Shown piece after piece: positions 1 to 8,242 of a stretch of DNA of 45,021 nucleotides. Position numbers and translations under genes: made by a program. Numbering within the stretch: position 1 is the first letter of the stretch; the number at the start of each line of letters is the position of its first letter. The stretch is from JACDAS01 sp046262415. Its GTDB lineage: Bacteria > Actinomycetota > Thermoleophilia > Gaiellales > Gaiellaceae. Below the pieces are notes generated by a model that searched no databases, was not told the DNA's origin, and worked only from the letters and a program-made list of their open reading frames with translations. The stretch covers positions 1 through 45,021 of the forward strand of contig JBHEMU010000067.1 in the NCBI GenBank assembly GCA_046262415.1, read 5' to 3'.

Positions 1-134
1 AGCGACGTGGCCATCGCCGCCCGCTCGCTCCAGCCGGCCCAGAGCAGCAGGAGCGGCACCACGACGATTCCCCCGCCGACGCCGAAGAGGGCGCTGAAGA
101 AGCCCGCGACGAGCCCGATGGCGACGAGCTTCAC
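1..134 (-). CDS. TauE/SafE (TSUP) family membrane exporter, N-terminal part only
   Basis: Only the first ~44 codons lie in the window; the rest runs off the left edge. From a GTG at 134 the protein begins VKLVAIGLVAGFFSALFGVG, then GGGIVVVP and a hydrophobic run. The G-F-x-x-x-L-F-G-x-G-G-G pattern in the first transmembrane helix is the hallmark of TSUP permeases, which export sulfite, sulfoacetate or related organic anions across the cytoplasmic membrane. The start is supported by a TAGAAT -10 box ending 6 nt upstream. It is divergent from otsB with 17 bp between the two start codons. The substrate cannot be deduced. Confidence 0.75.
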   Translation of the reverse strand, partial: MKLVAIGLVAGFFSALFGVGGGIVVVPLLLLWAGWSERAAMATS

Positions 135-154
135 GGACGTATTCTAGGTCCGTG
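132..154. promoter_or_regulatory. Divergent leaderless promoter shared by TSUP gene and otsB
   Basis: The two GTG start codons are the ends of an inverted repeat (CACGGAC at 132-138, GTCCGTG at 148-154) around GTATTCTAG. On the plus strand TATTCT (140-145) is followed by 6 nt and the otsB GTG. On the minus strand TAGAAT (146-141) is followed by 6 nt and the TSUP GTG. The overlapping -10 boxes place both transcription starts at or very near the start codons. This is inference from spacing; no start site is measured. Confidence 0.6.
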
Positions 155-856
155 GACGCCCTCGCCCGGCTGGCGGAGTCCCCCGAGCAGGCGGCGATCC
201 TCCTCGACGTGGACGGGACGCTGGCGCCGATCGTCGCGCGGCCGCAGGACGCGAGCGTGCCCGAGGAGACGAGGGAGGAGCTGCGGCGGCTCGCGGAACG
301 CTACGCGCTCGTCGCCTGCGTCAGCGGCCGCACGGGCGACGACGCGGCGCGGATCGTCGGCGTCGAGGGCCTCCGCTACGTCGGCGAGCACGGGCTCGAG
401 CTCGACCCGGAGGCAGCGGCGTGGAGCGACAGGCTGCACGCGTTCGCCGACGGAGTCGACTGGCCGGTGGAGCGGAAGCGGCTGTCCGTCTCGTTCCACT
501 GGCGAACGGCCGGCGACCACGAGGCGGCCGAGCTCTTCCTCCGGCGGATCTCCGAGCGCGCGGCCGCCGAGGGCTTCCACCCCCGCTTCGGGCGCAAGGT
601 GCTCGAGGTGCGGCCGCCGGTCGACGCCGACAAGGGCACGGCTGTCCGGCACCTCCTGGGCGAGCGGAAGCTCGCGCGCGCCCTGTACGCGGGGGACGAC
701 GCCACCGACCTGGACGCCTTCCGCGGGCTCGACGGGCTCGAGGTGGCGGTCCGCGTCGCGATCTCGTCGGCGGAAGGGCCGAGCGACCTGGGCACCGCGG
801 CCGACCTCGTGCTGGCGGGCCCGGAAGCGCTGCTCGACCTGCTGAGGCAGCTCTGA
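152..856 (+). CDS. otsB: Trehalose-6-phosphate phosphatase
   Basis: HAD-superfamily enzyme of 234 aa that would hydrolyse trehalose 6-phosphate to trehalose, the last step of the OtsA/OtsB route, in the cytoplasm. Motif I is DVDGTLAP (Asp19 nucleophile, Asp21 acid/base). SGR at 58-60, GEH-GLELDP near 78-86, a DKGTAV lysine near 161 and the metal-binding GDDATD at 181-186 complete the trehalose-phosphatase pattern. Length is normal for the stand-alone bacterial enzyme. No OtsA synthase is in the window. The GTG start at 152 fits the -10 box 6 nt upstream. The reading frame stops at TGA 854-856 and is then continued in the same frame by the hydrophobic leader of the next gene. Confidence 0.9.
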   Translation: MDALARLAESPEQAAILLDVDGTLAPIVARPQDASVPEETREELRRLAERYALVACVSGRTGDDAARIVGVEGLRYVGEHGLELDPEAAAWSDRLHAFADGVDWPVERKRLSVSFHWRTAGDHEAAELFLRRISERAAAEGFHPRFGRKVLEVRPPVDADKGTAVRHLLGERKLARALYAGDDATDLDAFRGLDGLEVAVRVAISSAEGPSDLGTAADLVLAGPEALLDLLRQL

Positions 857-904
857 GCTCAGCCGATCTACCCACGGCTGCTCCTCGCCATCGCGCTCCT
901 GACC

Positions 905-1750
905 GTGACGCCGGCCGCCGGGTACGGTGCCGGCAGCGCGCGCACGATCGCCGGCGCCACCGAGCCGGCCTGGTCGCCCGACGGGAAGACGATCGCCTTC
1001 GTCGGGTACGCACCGTCCGGCGTCCTGGCGCTCTACGTGATCAACGCGGACGGGTCGGGAGCGCGCCGGCTCACCGGCGACAGGAGCGGTCATGCCGGCT
1101 GGCCGACCTGGTCTCCCGACGGGAAGCGGCTCGCGTTCGAGTCCCACCCCGGCATCGCGGTCGTCAACGTCGACGGCACCCGCATGCGCAGGATCGCGGC
1201 GCCGGCGGCCTGGCCGGACTGGGGCCCCGGCGGCAGGAAGATCGCCTTCGGCGACGGCGTCGACCGACAGTCGGACGTCCACGTGGTCAACCCGGACGGC
1301 AGCGGCCGCGAGACGGTTGCGGAGGCCGATACGGAGCACAGTCTCGAGCACCCGACCTGGTCGCCGCGCGGCCGCGAGCTGGCCTTCCACGCGCGGGAGG
1401 CCCCCGACCTGGGCAGCAGGGTCGAGACCTTTCTGGGCGCGGTCTCCAGCTACCTCGGCAAGGTCAGGCGAGTCAGGATCGGCCAGGCGGCCGAGCCCGA
1501 CTGGTCGCCCGCCGGAGGGCGGATCGCCTTCACCGAGGTGACGTTCGGCGCGGACACCCTGAACGCGAGGATCGGGGTCCTGAACCTCAGGACCGGCGCC
1601 GCCAGGCTGCTGCATTCCGGCTGGCACCCGCGCTGGTCCCCGGACGGCCGGAGGATCGTCTTCGCCGACGGGGCGTACGCCGCCGATCGAGCGTCCGGCA
1701 TCTACGTGATGAATGCGGACGGCTCCGGCGTCAGGCAGTTGACGAGCTAG
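905..1750 (+). CDS. TolB/WD40-like beta-propeller protein, probably secreted; true start unclear
   Basis: About 281 aa from GTG 905, built of repeated W-S-P-D-G-x-x-I-A-F blades (for example WSPDGKTIAF, WSPDGKRLAF, WSPAGGRIAF, WSPDGRRIVF) alternating with V-N-x-D-G-S-G strands, typical of PD40/TolB-like propellers that bind ligands or proteins outside the membrane. The 48 nt between the otsB stop and GTG 905 are open in the same frame and encode a hydrophobic stretch (YPRLLLAIALLTVTPAA) like a signal peptide, yet contain no ATG, GTG or TTG. Only CTG (878) or ATC (866) could start it. No enzymatic function is assigned. A second propeller gene lies at 6813-7865. Confidence 0.65.
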   Translation: MTPAAGYGAGSARTIAGATEPAWSPDGKTIAFVGYAPSGVLALYVINADGSGARRLTGDRSGHAGWPTWSPDGKRLAFESHPGIAVVNVDGTRMRRIAAPAAWPDWGPGGRKIAFGDGVDRQSDVHVVNPDGSGRETVAEADTEHSLEHPTWSPRGRELAFHAREAPDLGSRVETFLGAVSSYLGKVRRVRIGQAAEPDWSPAGGRIAFTEVTFGADTLNARIGVLNLRTGAARLLHSGWHPRWSPDGRRIVFADGAYAADRASGIYVMNADGSGVRQLTS

Positions 1751-1791
1751 GAGCGTGGGTCGCGCCTCGGCGCGAACGTACCATCGATTCC

Positions 1792-2349
1792 GTGCACATC
1801 ACGGACGTGGTGCTGAGGCCGCTCCGCGCACGCTACGGAGAACCCGAGCTGCTGGAATGGCGCGGGGAGGTGAGCGCGCCGGAGCTCCGGCTCGCCGCGG
1901 GTCGCCCAGGCTCGACACGGCGCCACGACGTCACGCTCTTCATCTTCGCGGGCGAGCGCCTGGCCCTGATCCGCAAGCCGTCGTACCCGCCCGGGATCTG
2001 GCGGACGCCGGGCGGCGGCGTCGACCCCGAGGAGGACTTCGTCGCGGGCGCCGCGAGGGAGGCTCGCGAGGAGACGGGCCTCGCGATCGAGCTCGACCGC
2101 TACCTCGTGGCGACGCAGGCGGTCTTCACGCACGGGCCCGAGTCGCTCGAGTGGCAGACGCACGTCTTCTCGGCACATGCGCTCGGGGACGTGCTGGCGC
2201 CGCAGGACACGCACGAGATCGAGGCGGCGCGCTGGGGAACCGCCGCCGAGCTGGGCGGCCCGATCCGGGAGCGGCTCCTCGCCACCGGCCGGGCGCTCTG
2301 GCGCTACCGCGTCGCGCTGCACGACGCCGCGCTGTCAGCGCTCGGCTGA
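1792..2349 (+). CDS. Nudix hydrolase
   Basis: Protein of 185 aa from GTG 1792 with a complete Nudix box: Gly75, Glu81, then R-E-A-R-E-E-T-G-L at 89-97 (GX5EX7REUXEEXGU), preceded by the WRTPGGGVDPEE strand. Such enzymes cleave nucleoside diphosphates linked to another moiety with Mg2+. The substrate is unknown; the family includes ADP-ribose, NADH and oxidised nucleotide hydrolases. An in-frame open stretch extends much further upstream but is the shadow of otsB and the propeller gene. The 3' end overlaps the convergent HAD gene by 15 bp. Confidence 0.85.
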   Translation: MHITDVVLRPLRARYGEPELLEWRGEVSAPELRLAAGRPGSTRRHDVTLFIFAGERLALIRKPSYPPGIWRTPGGGVDPEEDFVAGAAREAREETGLAIELDRYLVATQAVFTHGPESLEWQTHVFSAHALGDVLAPQDTHEIEAARWGTAAELGGPIRERLLATGRALWRYRVALHDAALSALG

Positions 2350-2982
2350 CCCCGGTAGCGCGAGCACCTCCGGGATCGACGTGATCCGCGGCCCCTCGAA
2401 CCGCCGCGCCTCCTCCCAGAGCGGGTCGGCGCCGTCCCGGTGGATCAGCACCGCCCGCATCCCCAGCCGCTCGGCCCCCGCGAGCTCGTCGTTGGCGCCG
2501 TCGCCGACGAAGAGGCACTCGCCCGGCTCCACCTCGAGCTGCCGGCAGGCGAGTAGGTAGATCTCGGGATCGGGCTTGCGCAGCCCGCACGCGGCCGAGA
2601 AGACGGTCGCGTCGAACAGGCCGGCGAAGGCAGTCTCCTCCCAGAGCATTCCGACCTCCTCGGAGCAGACGGTGATCAGCCCGAGGGCGAGCCCCCGCCG
2701 GCGCAGCTCCCGCAGCGTCTCGAGCGCCCCCGGCCGCGGCACCAGCAGCTCGCGGGTGAAGGCGTGCCGCATGGCGACGAACTCCCCGACCAGATCGTCC
2801 GGTGCGCCGACGGCCCGCAGCGAGTCCGCGAGGGTACCCACGTCCCGCTTCGGCCGCTCGGCCCGCCAGCGCTCGTGGAAGTCCTCCGGAGCGACCCCGA
2901 GGCGGTCCGCCCAGACGCGCTCCAGCTCCTGCGCGCGCTCGGCCGGGTAGTCGACGAGCGTGTCCCACAGGTCGAAGATCAC
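2335..2982 (-). CDS. HAD-superfamily hydrolase (phosphatase-like)
   Basis: 215 aa from GTG 2982. Motif I is VIFDLWDTLVD, with nucleophile Asp4. The position usually holding the second Asp is Trp, as in several HAD-IA hydrolases. ITVCSEE supplies the motif II Ser/Thr region, GLRKPDPEIY the motif III lysine, and FVGDGANDELAGA the motif IV acidic pair. Start choice: the upstream decarboxylase stop TGA (2981-2979) overlaps this GTG in GTGA, so the open frame running to 3471 is not used. It is last gene of the polX - decarboxylase - HAD operon. Substrate unknown. Confidence 0.8.
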   Translation of the reverse strand: MIFDLWDTLVDYPAERAQELERVWADRLGVAPEDFHERWRAERPKRDVGTLADSLRAVGAPDDLVGEFVAMRHAFTRELLVPRPGALETLRELRRRGLALGLITVCSEEVGMLWEETAFAGLFDATVFSAACGLRKPDPEIYLLACRQLEVEPGECLFVGDGANDELAGAERLGMRAVLIHRDGADPLWEEARRFEGPRITSIPEVLALPGSAER

Positions 2983-4265
2983 GGCGCGCAGGAGCGAAGC
3001 ACCTCCCAGGCGCGCCGGACGTCGTCCTCGCACGTCCGGCCATTGCCGATCGCCAGCCGGATCACCGTCTCGCCGCGGAGCTTCGTCGTCGCCAGGAACA
3101 CCTCCCCCGTCTCGTTCGCCCGGCGCACGATCTCCTCGCTGTCGCCGCTGCGATGCCGGAAGCACACGGCGGAGAAGAGACGCGGCGCCGAGAGCTCCCA
3201 CTCCGGGTCCGACGCGACCCACGTCTCGAAGAGGGCGGCCAGCCGGACGTGGCCTCGGATCAGGGCCTGCAACCCCTCGCGACCGTGGCAGCGCAGGACG
3301 GCCCAGAGCTTGAGCGCGCGGAATCGGCGTCCGAGGGCCGGGCCGTAGTCCTTCAGGTTGATCGCGTCGGCCTCGCTCCGCAGGTAGTCGGGCGCCGCCG
3401 CGAAGGCGGCGTGCAGCGCCTCGGGCCGCCGTGTCCACAGGATCGAGCAATCCATCGGCGTGAACAGCCACTTGTGCGGGTTGAAGACGAGGGAATCGGC
3501 ACGGTCGCAGCCCTCGAGAGCCCAGCGGTGCTCCGGACAGACGGCGGCCGCGCCCGCGTACGCGGCGTCGACGTGCAGCCAGACGCCGGCCCGCTCGCAG
3601 GCGTCCGCCAGCGCCGGCACGGGGTCGACCGACGTGGTCGAGGTCGTGCCGACCGTGGCCACGACCGCGGTCGCGTCGGTCAGATCGACGCCGGCGCGCA
3701 TGCGGAACTCCGCATCGACCGGGACCGTTCGGTACTCGAGCCCGACCAGCCTGGCGGCCTTCTCCACCGAGAAGTTCGCCTGCTCGGAGGCGTAGACGAT
3801 GCCGCCCGGCCGCAGCGCCCGCGCCGCGGCGAGCGCCGCGACCGTGGACGTGGAGGCGGTGTCCTCGATGTGACCGTGCAATCCGGCCGGCAGCCCGAGC
3901 AACTGCGCCGTCCAGTCGACGACCACCTGCTCCAGCTCCGTCGCGGCCGGCGAGGTCGACCAGACCATCGCGTTCACGTTCAGCGCGGCCGTCAACAGCT
4001 CCGCGAGGATGCCCGGCTCCGAGCCGGTGATGGCGAAGTAGGCGAGGAAGCGCGGGTGGTTCCAGTGCGTGATCCCCGGCAGGAGCAGCTCGTCGAGGTC
4101 GCGCAGGACGTCCGCGAAGGGCTCCGCGTGCTCGGGCGGAGCCTGCGGCAGCCGGACCCGGATGTCGCCCGGTCGGACGTCGGCCTGCACCGGCAGCTCG
4201 GCGACACCCTCGAGGTAGCGCGCCACCCAGTCGAGCGCGGCGGCGCCGTCGTCGCGGAACGTCAC
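2979..4265 (-). CDS. Group II pyridoxal-phosphate-dependent amino-acid decarboxylase
   Basis: 428 aa, resembling aromatic-L-amino-acid/tyrosine/glutamate decarboxylases (AAT fold type I). The N-terminal segment THWNHPRFLAYF, the cofactor-phosphate region HIEDTASTST near 132-141, HVDAAYAG at 231-238 (Asp for the pyridine nitrogen) and NPHKW with Schiff-base Lys265 are all present. It should decarboxylate an amino acid, probably aromatic, to the amine; the exact substrate cannot be read from sequence. GTG 4265 overlaps the polX stop in GTGA and its own TGA overlaps the HAD start in GTGA, so the three genes are translationally coupled. No amine oxidase or amine transporter is nearby. Confidence 0.88.
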   Translation of the reverse strand: MTFRDDGAAALDWVARYLEGVAELPVQADVRPGDIRVRLPQAPPEHAEPFADVLRDLDELLLPGITHWNHPRFLAYFAITGSEPGILAELLTAALNVNAMVWSTSPAATELEQVVVDWTAQLLGLPAGLHGHIEDTASTSTVAALAAARALRPGGIVYASEQANFSVEKAARLVGLEYRTVPVDAEFRMRAGVDLTDATAVVATVGTTSTTSVDPVPALADACERAGVWLHVDAAYAGAAAVCPEHRWALEGCDRADSLVFNPHKWLFTPMDCSILWTRRPEALHAAFAAAPDYLRSEADAINLKDYGPALGRRFRALKLWAVLRCHGREGLQALIRGHVRLAALFETWVASDPEWELSAPRLFSAVCFRHRSGDSEEIVRRANETGEVFLATTKLRGETVIRLAIGNGRTCEDDVRRAWEVLRSCAP

Positions 4266-5977
4266 CGGCCGGGCTTCGTCAGCCTGGCGATCTCCGGCCA
4301 CGTGCGCGTGTTCACGACCTGCTCGGCCTTCAGCCACGCCCTGCGAGCCTGGGCAACGCCGAGCTCTGCGAAGGCGAGCGCAGCGGTGCGATGCGCGTCG
4401 CTCGACACGCAGAGCAGGACGCCTGCCTCGCCGGCCGCGCGGGCGTGCACGTCGCGCAGGTCGAGGCGGTCGGGCTGCGAGTTGATCTCCAGGAAGGTGC
4501 CCGTCTCGACCGCCTTCGCGAGCACGAGGTCGAGGTCGAGGTCGGCTCCCGCGCGGCGATTCAGCTTGCGCGCGGTCGGGTGGCCGATGCAGTCGACGTG
4601 AGGGTTCTCCATCGCGCCGAGGATGCGCTCGGTCGGGTCCCGGTCGAAGGCGGTGTGCAGCGAGGCGATCACCCACTCCCGGCCGGCCAGCTCCTCGTCG
4701 GAGACGTCCAGGGAGCCGTCCGCGCGGATGTTGACCTCGATCCCGCTGACGAGCCGGAACGGGGCGAGTCGCTCGTTCAGACGGTCGATCTCCTCGGCCT
4801 GGGCGTGCAGCCGCTCCTCGCGCAGGTAGTGGGAGTGGTCGGTGACGGCGAGGTAGGAGTACCCCCGCGCCTGCGCCGCCCGGGCCATGTCCTCGAGCGA
4901 GTCCTTGCCGTCGGAGGACCAGGTGCTGTGCGAGTGGAGGTCGCCGCGCAGATCGCCCAGCTCGACGAGCGACGGCAGCTCGCCGAGGCGGGCGGCCTCG
5001 AGCTCGCCGGCGTTCTCGCGCAGCTCTGGGGGGATGAACTGGTAGCCGAGGTGGGCGTAGAGCTCCTCCTCGCTCCTCGTCGCGAAGGTCTCGCCGCTCT
5101 CGACGTCGAGCACGCCGTACTCCGAGACCGACAGACCGGCCCGGACGGCGGCCTCGCGCAGCGCGACGTTGTGCTGCTTCGAGCCGGTGAAGTGCTGGAG
5201 CAGGTTCCCGTACGACTCGGGAGGGACGACGCGGAGGTCGAAGCGCAGGCCCTCGTTGGAGACGACGGTCGCCTTCGACGGGCCGCGCGCGGCGACCGAC
5301 TCGACCCAGCGCAGCCTCGTCAAGTGCTCGGTGAGGGCGGGCGGGTCGGCCGCCGTCGCGATGATGTCGAGGTCGCGGAAGGTCTCGCGGCGGCGTCGCA
5401 CGCTCCCCGCCTCGGAGACGAGATCGACGCCGGGATGCTCCCGCAGCGCCGACACGACCGCGAGCACGGCCGGCAGGCCCTGCCCGAGCAGGGGCCGCAC
5501 GGGCTCCGCCGTAGCGGCCGCAGCGAGGGCGGCGAGGATCCGCTCCTCGGTCTTGGCGCCGAAGCCGGGCAGCGCGCGCAGACGCTGGCCGGCGGCGGCG
5601 GCCTGCAGGTCGGCGAGGGTCTCGATCCCGAGCTCAAGCCAGAGCTTCGCCGCCGACTTCGGGCCCAGTCCGGGAAGCCGCATGAAGAGCACGACGTCGG
5701 GAGGGATCCGGCCCTCACGCTCGGCGAGGGCCTGGATCCACCCGTCCTCGACGATCTGAACGATCTTCTCCTCGATGATCTTGCCGATCCCGGGGATCTC
5801 CTTCGCTCGCCCGGCCAGCGCGAGCTCGGCGATCGAGCTGGACGACTCGCGCATCTTCTGGGCGGCGCGGCGGTAGGCGAGAACGCGGAAGGACTCGGCC
5901 CCCTCGAGCTCCAGCAGGTCGGCCAGCTTCTCGAACTGCTCGGCCACGTCGGGGTTCCTGGGCAGGGTACTCGCCAC
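4262..5977 (-). CDS. polX: DNA polymerase/3'-5' exonuclease PolX (pol X core plus PHP domain)
   Basis: 571 aa from GTG 5977. Order: helix-hairpin-helix region with IPGIGKIIEEKI and LPGLGPKSAAKL; family X nucleotidyltransferase core GSVRRRRETFRDLDII, whose Asp-x-Asp binds catalytic metals; C-terminal PHP domain with LHSHSTWSSDG, TDHSHYL, GIEVNI, SLHTAFDRD, IGHPTAR and SSDAHR, the metal ligands for 3'-5' exonuclease or AP-site processing. The family does gap filling in base-excision repair. A TATCAT -10 box lies 8 nt before the GTG, supporting this start over a GTG at 5947. Divergent from the GT2 gene by 13 bp. First gene of the three-gene operon. Confidence 0.92.
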   Translation of the reverse strand: MASTLPRNPDVAEQFEKLADLLELEGAESFRVLAYRRAAQKMRESSSSIAELALAGRAKEIPGIGKIIEEKIVQIVEDGWIQALAEREGRIPPDVVLFMRLPGLGPKSAAKLWLELGIETLADLQAAAAGQRLRALPGFGAKTEERILAALAAAATAEPVRPLLGQGLPAVLAVVSALREHPGVDLVSEAGSVRRRRETFRDLDIIATAADPPALTEHLTRLRWVESVAARGPSKATVVSNEGLRFDLRVVPPESYGNLLQHFTGSKQHNVALREAAVRAGLSVSEYGVLDVESGETFATRSEEELYAHLGYQFIPPELRENAGELEAARLGELPSLVELGDLRGDLHSHSTWSSDGKDSLEDMARAAQARGYSYLAVTDHSHYLREERLHAQAEEIDRLNERLAPFRLVSGIEVNIRADGSLDVSDEELAGREWVIASLHTAFDRDPTERILGAMENPHVDCIGHPTARKLNRRAGADLDLDLVLAKAVETGTFLEINSQPDRLDLRDVHARAAGEAGVLLCVSSDAHRTAALAFAELGVAQARRAWLKAEQVVNTRTWPEIARLTKPGR

Positions 5978-5985
5978 CTGCGGCG

Positions 5986-5991
5986 ATGATA
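5986..5991 (-). promoter_or_regulatory. -10 box of polX (leaderless-type)
   Basis: TATCAT on the minus strand is followed by 8 nt (CGCCGCAG) and the polX GTG, with no Shine-Dalgarno sequence between, as in other promoters of this window. Confidence 0.45.
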
Positions 5992-6719
5992 TGGAGCCGA
6001 TGCGAGTCACCGTCTGCCTGCCCACGTACAACGAGCGGGAGAACCTCGAGCCGATGGTGCTGGCCCTGGGCGAGGTGCTTCCGGGCCACGAGCTACGGAT
6101 CCTGGTGATCGACGACGGCTCGCCCGACGGGACCGGGGAGCTGGCCGACCGGCTCGCGGAGCGGCACGAGTTCGTCGGCGTCCTCCACCGCCCGCGCAAG
6201 GAGGGGCTCGGCCCCGCGTACCTCGCCGGCTTCCGCCGCGCCCTGGCCGGCGACGCGGAGCTCGTGCTGGAGATGGACTGCGACTTCTCGCACGACCCGA
6301 CCGACGTGCCGCGGCTCGTCGCAGCGGCCGCGGACGCCGACCTGGTGCTGGGCTCGCGCTACGTCGCGGGGGGGCGGATCTCGAACTGGGGCGCGATCAG
6401 GCGGTTCGTCTCCTCGGCCGGCTCTCTCTACGCGCGGCTCCTGCTCGGCGTGCCCGTGCGCGACCTGACGGGCGGCTTCAAGTGCTACCGGCGGGAGGTG
6501 CTGGAGACGATCGACCTCGCGGCGATCTCCGCCCGGGGCTACGCGTTCCAGATCGAGACGACCTACCGCGCCCTCCGCGCCGGCTTCCGGGTCGTCGAGG
6601 TGCCGATCGCGTTCGTCGACCGCGAGGCGGGCCGGTCGAAGATGAGCCGCGGCATCGTGCTCGAGGCGATCTGGAAGGTGCCGGCGCTGCGGGCGGCGGC
6701 GCTCGGACGGCGGCTCTAG
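5991..6719 (+). CDS. Polyprenol/dolichol-phosphate mannose synthase-like GT2 glycosyltransferase
   Basis: 242 aa from ATG 5991 (or 239 aa from ATG 6000, MRVTVCLPTYNE). GT-A fold signatures: LPTYNERENLEP, VIDDGSPDGTGELAD (nucleotide-sugar Asp-Asp), LEMDCDFSHDP (metal DxD equivalent), GSRYVAGG and TGGFKCYRREVL. This is the DPMS/Ppm1 catalytic-domain pattern that transfers mannose from GDP-mannose to a polyprenyl phosphate lipid carrier. No C-terminal membrane extension is present, so it is the soluble or peripherally bound short form. Divergent from polX. Donor and acceptor are inferred from the family. Confidence 0.85.
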   Translation: MEPMRVTVCLPTYNERENLEPMVLALGEVLPGHELRILVIDDGSPDGTGELADRLAERHEFVGVLHRPRKEGLGPAYLAGFRRALAGDAELVLEMDCDFSHDPTDVPRLVAAAADADLVLGSRYVAGGRISNWGAIRRFVSSAGSLYARLLLGVPVRDLTGGFKCYRREVLETIDLAAISARGYAFQIETTYRALRAGFRVVEVPIAFVDREAGRSKMSRGIVLEAIWKVPALRAAALGRRL

Positions 6720-6761
6720 GAGAGTGGCCGTCTCCCCGGATGCGCTCGTGCGGTCGGCTCA

Positions 6762-6816
6762 GACGGAGCACGGGCAAGCCCGCGCTCCTGAGGTCGGCGT
6801 CGCAAGCGACGCCTAG
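6762..6816 (+). repeat. Double-hairpin repeat, family B copy 1
   Basis: Holds CGGGC-AAGCCCG followed by GGCGTCGCAAGCGACGCC (8-bp perfect stem) and ends in TAG. A near-identical stretch lies at 29571-29629, inside the fab operon. Here it fills the gap between two convergent genes, where it could act as a bidirectional terminator. The last bases CCTAG contain the stop codon of the minus-strand propeller gene. Rest of 6720-6761: nothing recognisable. Confidence 0.6.
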
Positions 6817-7865
6817 CAGCGCGCCGGCGGCTCCGGACGCGTGCGCGGCCGAGGCCGCCAGGCCGGGCCCTCATGCGAGAACGCAGGCTCGAGCTGCGAG
6901 TCGATCGAGCTGTCGCCGATCACCCGGCGCTGACACGAGCCGTCTGCGTCCACCACCATCACCTGCCGTACGAAATCGGAGGGGCCCTCGACCTCGTAGG
7001 CGATCCGGCGACCGTCCGGCGACCACGACGGGAGGTCCTCGTCCTCGTCGGTACGCGTCAGGCGCCTGGCGCCGCTTCCATCGGCCTCCATCACGTAGAG
7101 CTCGTTCGAGAGCTTGTCCTCGTCCGATCCCAGCTGCGTGACACCGTGCTCGTCCCGGTCGCTGACGAAGGCGATCCTACGGCCGTCCGGTGAGTACGCG
7201 GGCGAGGTGCTCCGGCGAGCGAGCCTGCGGAGTCCGGTGCCGTCGCGGCGGACGCGGTAGATCGCGCACAGGTTCGGGATCCGCCCGTCGGGCGGGAACA
7301 CGAAGCGGCAACGAGTGAATGCAAGTGCGCGGCCATCCCGCGTCCAGGAGCCGGGGGTGTCGAAGAAGCCACGCTTGGCCGGAAGCAACCTCCGTAGACC
7401 CGAGCCGTCCACGTTCATCAGCCAGAGACTGCTCGTACGAGACACCGGTGTCCCTTGTGAGATCCGCTCGAGGGCAATGACCCGGCCGTCCGGAGCAGGA
7501 AGCGGAGCGTGCGCGTCGCCGAGCCGGGTCAACCTGGTCAGACCGGAGCCGTCGGCACGCACGGCGAACACATCGCTCGCCTCCGGCCTCGACGGTCCGG
7601 TCGCGCTGAAGAGGAGCCTCCGGGCGCCTCGTGACCACGTAAGCGATCCGGGCCGCGCAATGCCCGAGCGTCGAAGCTCGCGGCGCCCGACGAGCACGCG
7701 CGCGCTGGTCCCGTCGGGTCGCACCGCGACGATGTCGAACTTCGGCGGGCTTCCGAACTCGACCCGGGCCACGGCGAGAAGCTCCTCGTCACCCTGCCCG
7801 CTCGCGCCAGCCGATGCCGCAACGACGACGCCGATCCCGACCGCGAGCACCGAGATGAGAAGCAC
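6813..7865 (-). CDS. Secreted TolB/WD40-like beta-propeller protein
   Basis: 350 aa from GTG 7865. The first ~23 residues (LLISVLAVGIGVVVAASAGAS) form a signal peptide or anchor. The remainder consists of PD40-type blades: VRPDGTSARVL, WSRGARRLLFS, VRADGSGLTRLT, MNVDGSGLRRL, YSPDGRRIAFVSDRD, MEADGSGARRLT, WSPDGRRIAYE. It is expected outside the membrane as a ligand- or protein-binding scaffold; no catalytic motif is seen. It shares architecture with the gene at 905-1750. Its stop codon TAG (6815-6813) lies inside the family B repeat, so the C-terminus may have been set by that insertion. Confidence 0.7.
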   Translation of the reverse strand: MLLISVLAVGIGVVVAASAGASGQGDEELLAVARVEFGSPPKFDIVAVRPDGTSARVLVGRRELRRSGIARPGSLTWSRGARRLLFSATGPSRPEASDVFAVRADGSGLTRLTRLGDAHAPLPAPDGRVIALERISQGTPVSRTSSLWLMNVDGSGLRRLLPAKRGFFDTPGSWTRDGRALAFTRCRFVFPPDGRIPNLCAIYRVRRDGTGLRRLARRSTSPAYSPDGRRIAFVSDRDEHGVTQLGSDEDKLSNELYVMEADGSGARRLTRTDEDEDLPSWSPDGRRIAYEVEGPSDFVRQVMVVDADGSCQRRVIGDSSIDSQLEPAFSHEGPAWRPRPRTRPEPPARC

Positions 7866-7898
7866 CGTGCGCGAACTATGACGGACGCCGCCTCCCGC

Positions 7899-7904
7899 TA
7901 TCCT
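7899..7904 (+). promoter_or_regulatory. -10 box of thioredoxin gene (leaderless-type)
   Basis: TATCCT followed by 8 nt and the GTG start at 7913, with no ribosome binding site between. Confidence 0.45.
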
Positions 7905-7912
7905 GAGCGGCC

Positions 7913-8242
7913 GTGCTCGAGGTCACCGACGAGAGCTTCGAGCGCGACGTCCTCCGATCGGAGAAGCCCGTCGTCGTCGACTTCTGGGCTCCCTGGTGCG
8001 GCCCGTGCCGGGCGGTCGAGCCGGTGCTCGCGGAGCTCGAGCGCGAGCTGGACGAGCGCGTCGTCTTCGCCCGGATGGACATCGACGAGCACCCGATCTC
8101 GGCGTCGCGCTTCGGCATCCTGTCGATCCCGACCGTGATCCTGTTCGACGCGGGGGAGGCGAAGCAGACCGTCGTCGGCGCGCGGCGGCGATCGGAGTAC
8201 GAGGCCGCCTGGGCTCCCTGGCTCGCCCGCGCGGCGAGCTAG
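7913..8242 (+). CDS. trxA: Thioredoxin
   Basis: 109 aa with the canonical FWAPWCGPCR active site (Cys29 and Cys32) and the cis-proline SIPT loop (FGILSIPTVILF). Cytoplasmic disulfide reductase that receives electrons from thioredoxin reductase (not in window). Start GTG 7913 fits the -10 box 8 nt upstream and gives normal thioredoxin length. Its stop lies in the palindrome CTAG (8239-8242) that also ends the convergent permease gene. Confidence 0.92.
   Translation: MLEVTDESFERDVLRSEKPVVVDFWAPWCGPCRAVEPVLAELERELDERVVFARMDIDEHPISASRFGILSIPTVILFDAGEAKQTVVGARRRSEYEAAWAPWLARAAS

Noticed and set aside
2802..4601. 599-codon plus-strand open frame over the decarboxylase and HAD genes
   Set aside because: Low-complexity Arg/Pro-rich translation; the opposite strand encodes complete enzymes with catalytic motifs.
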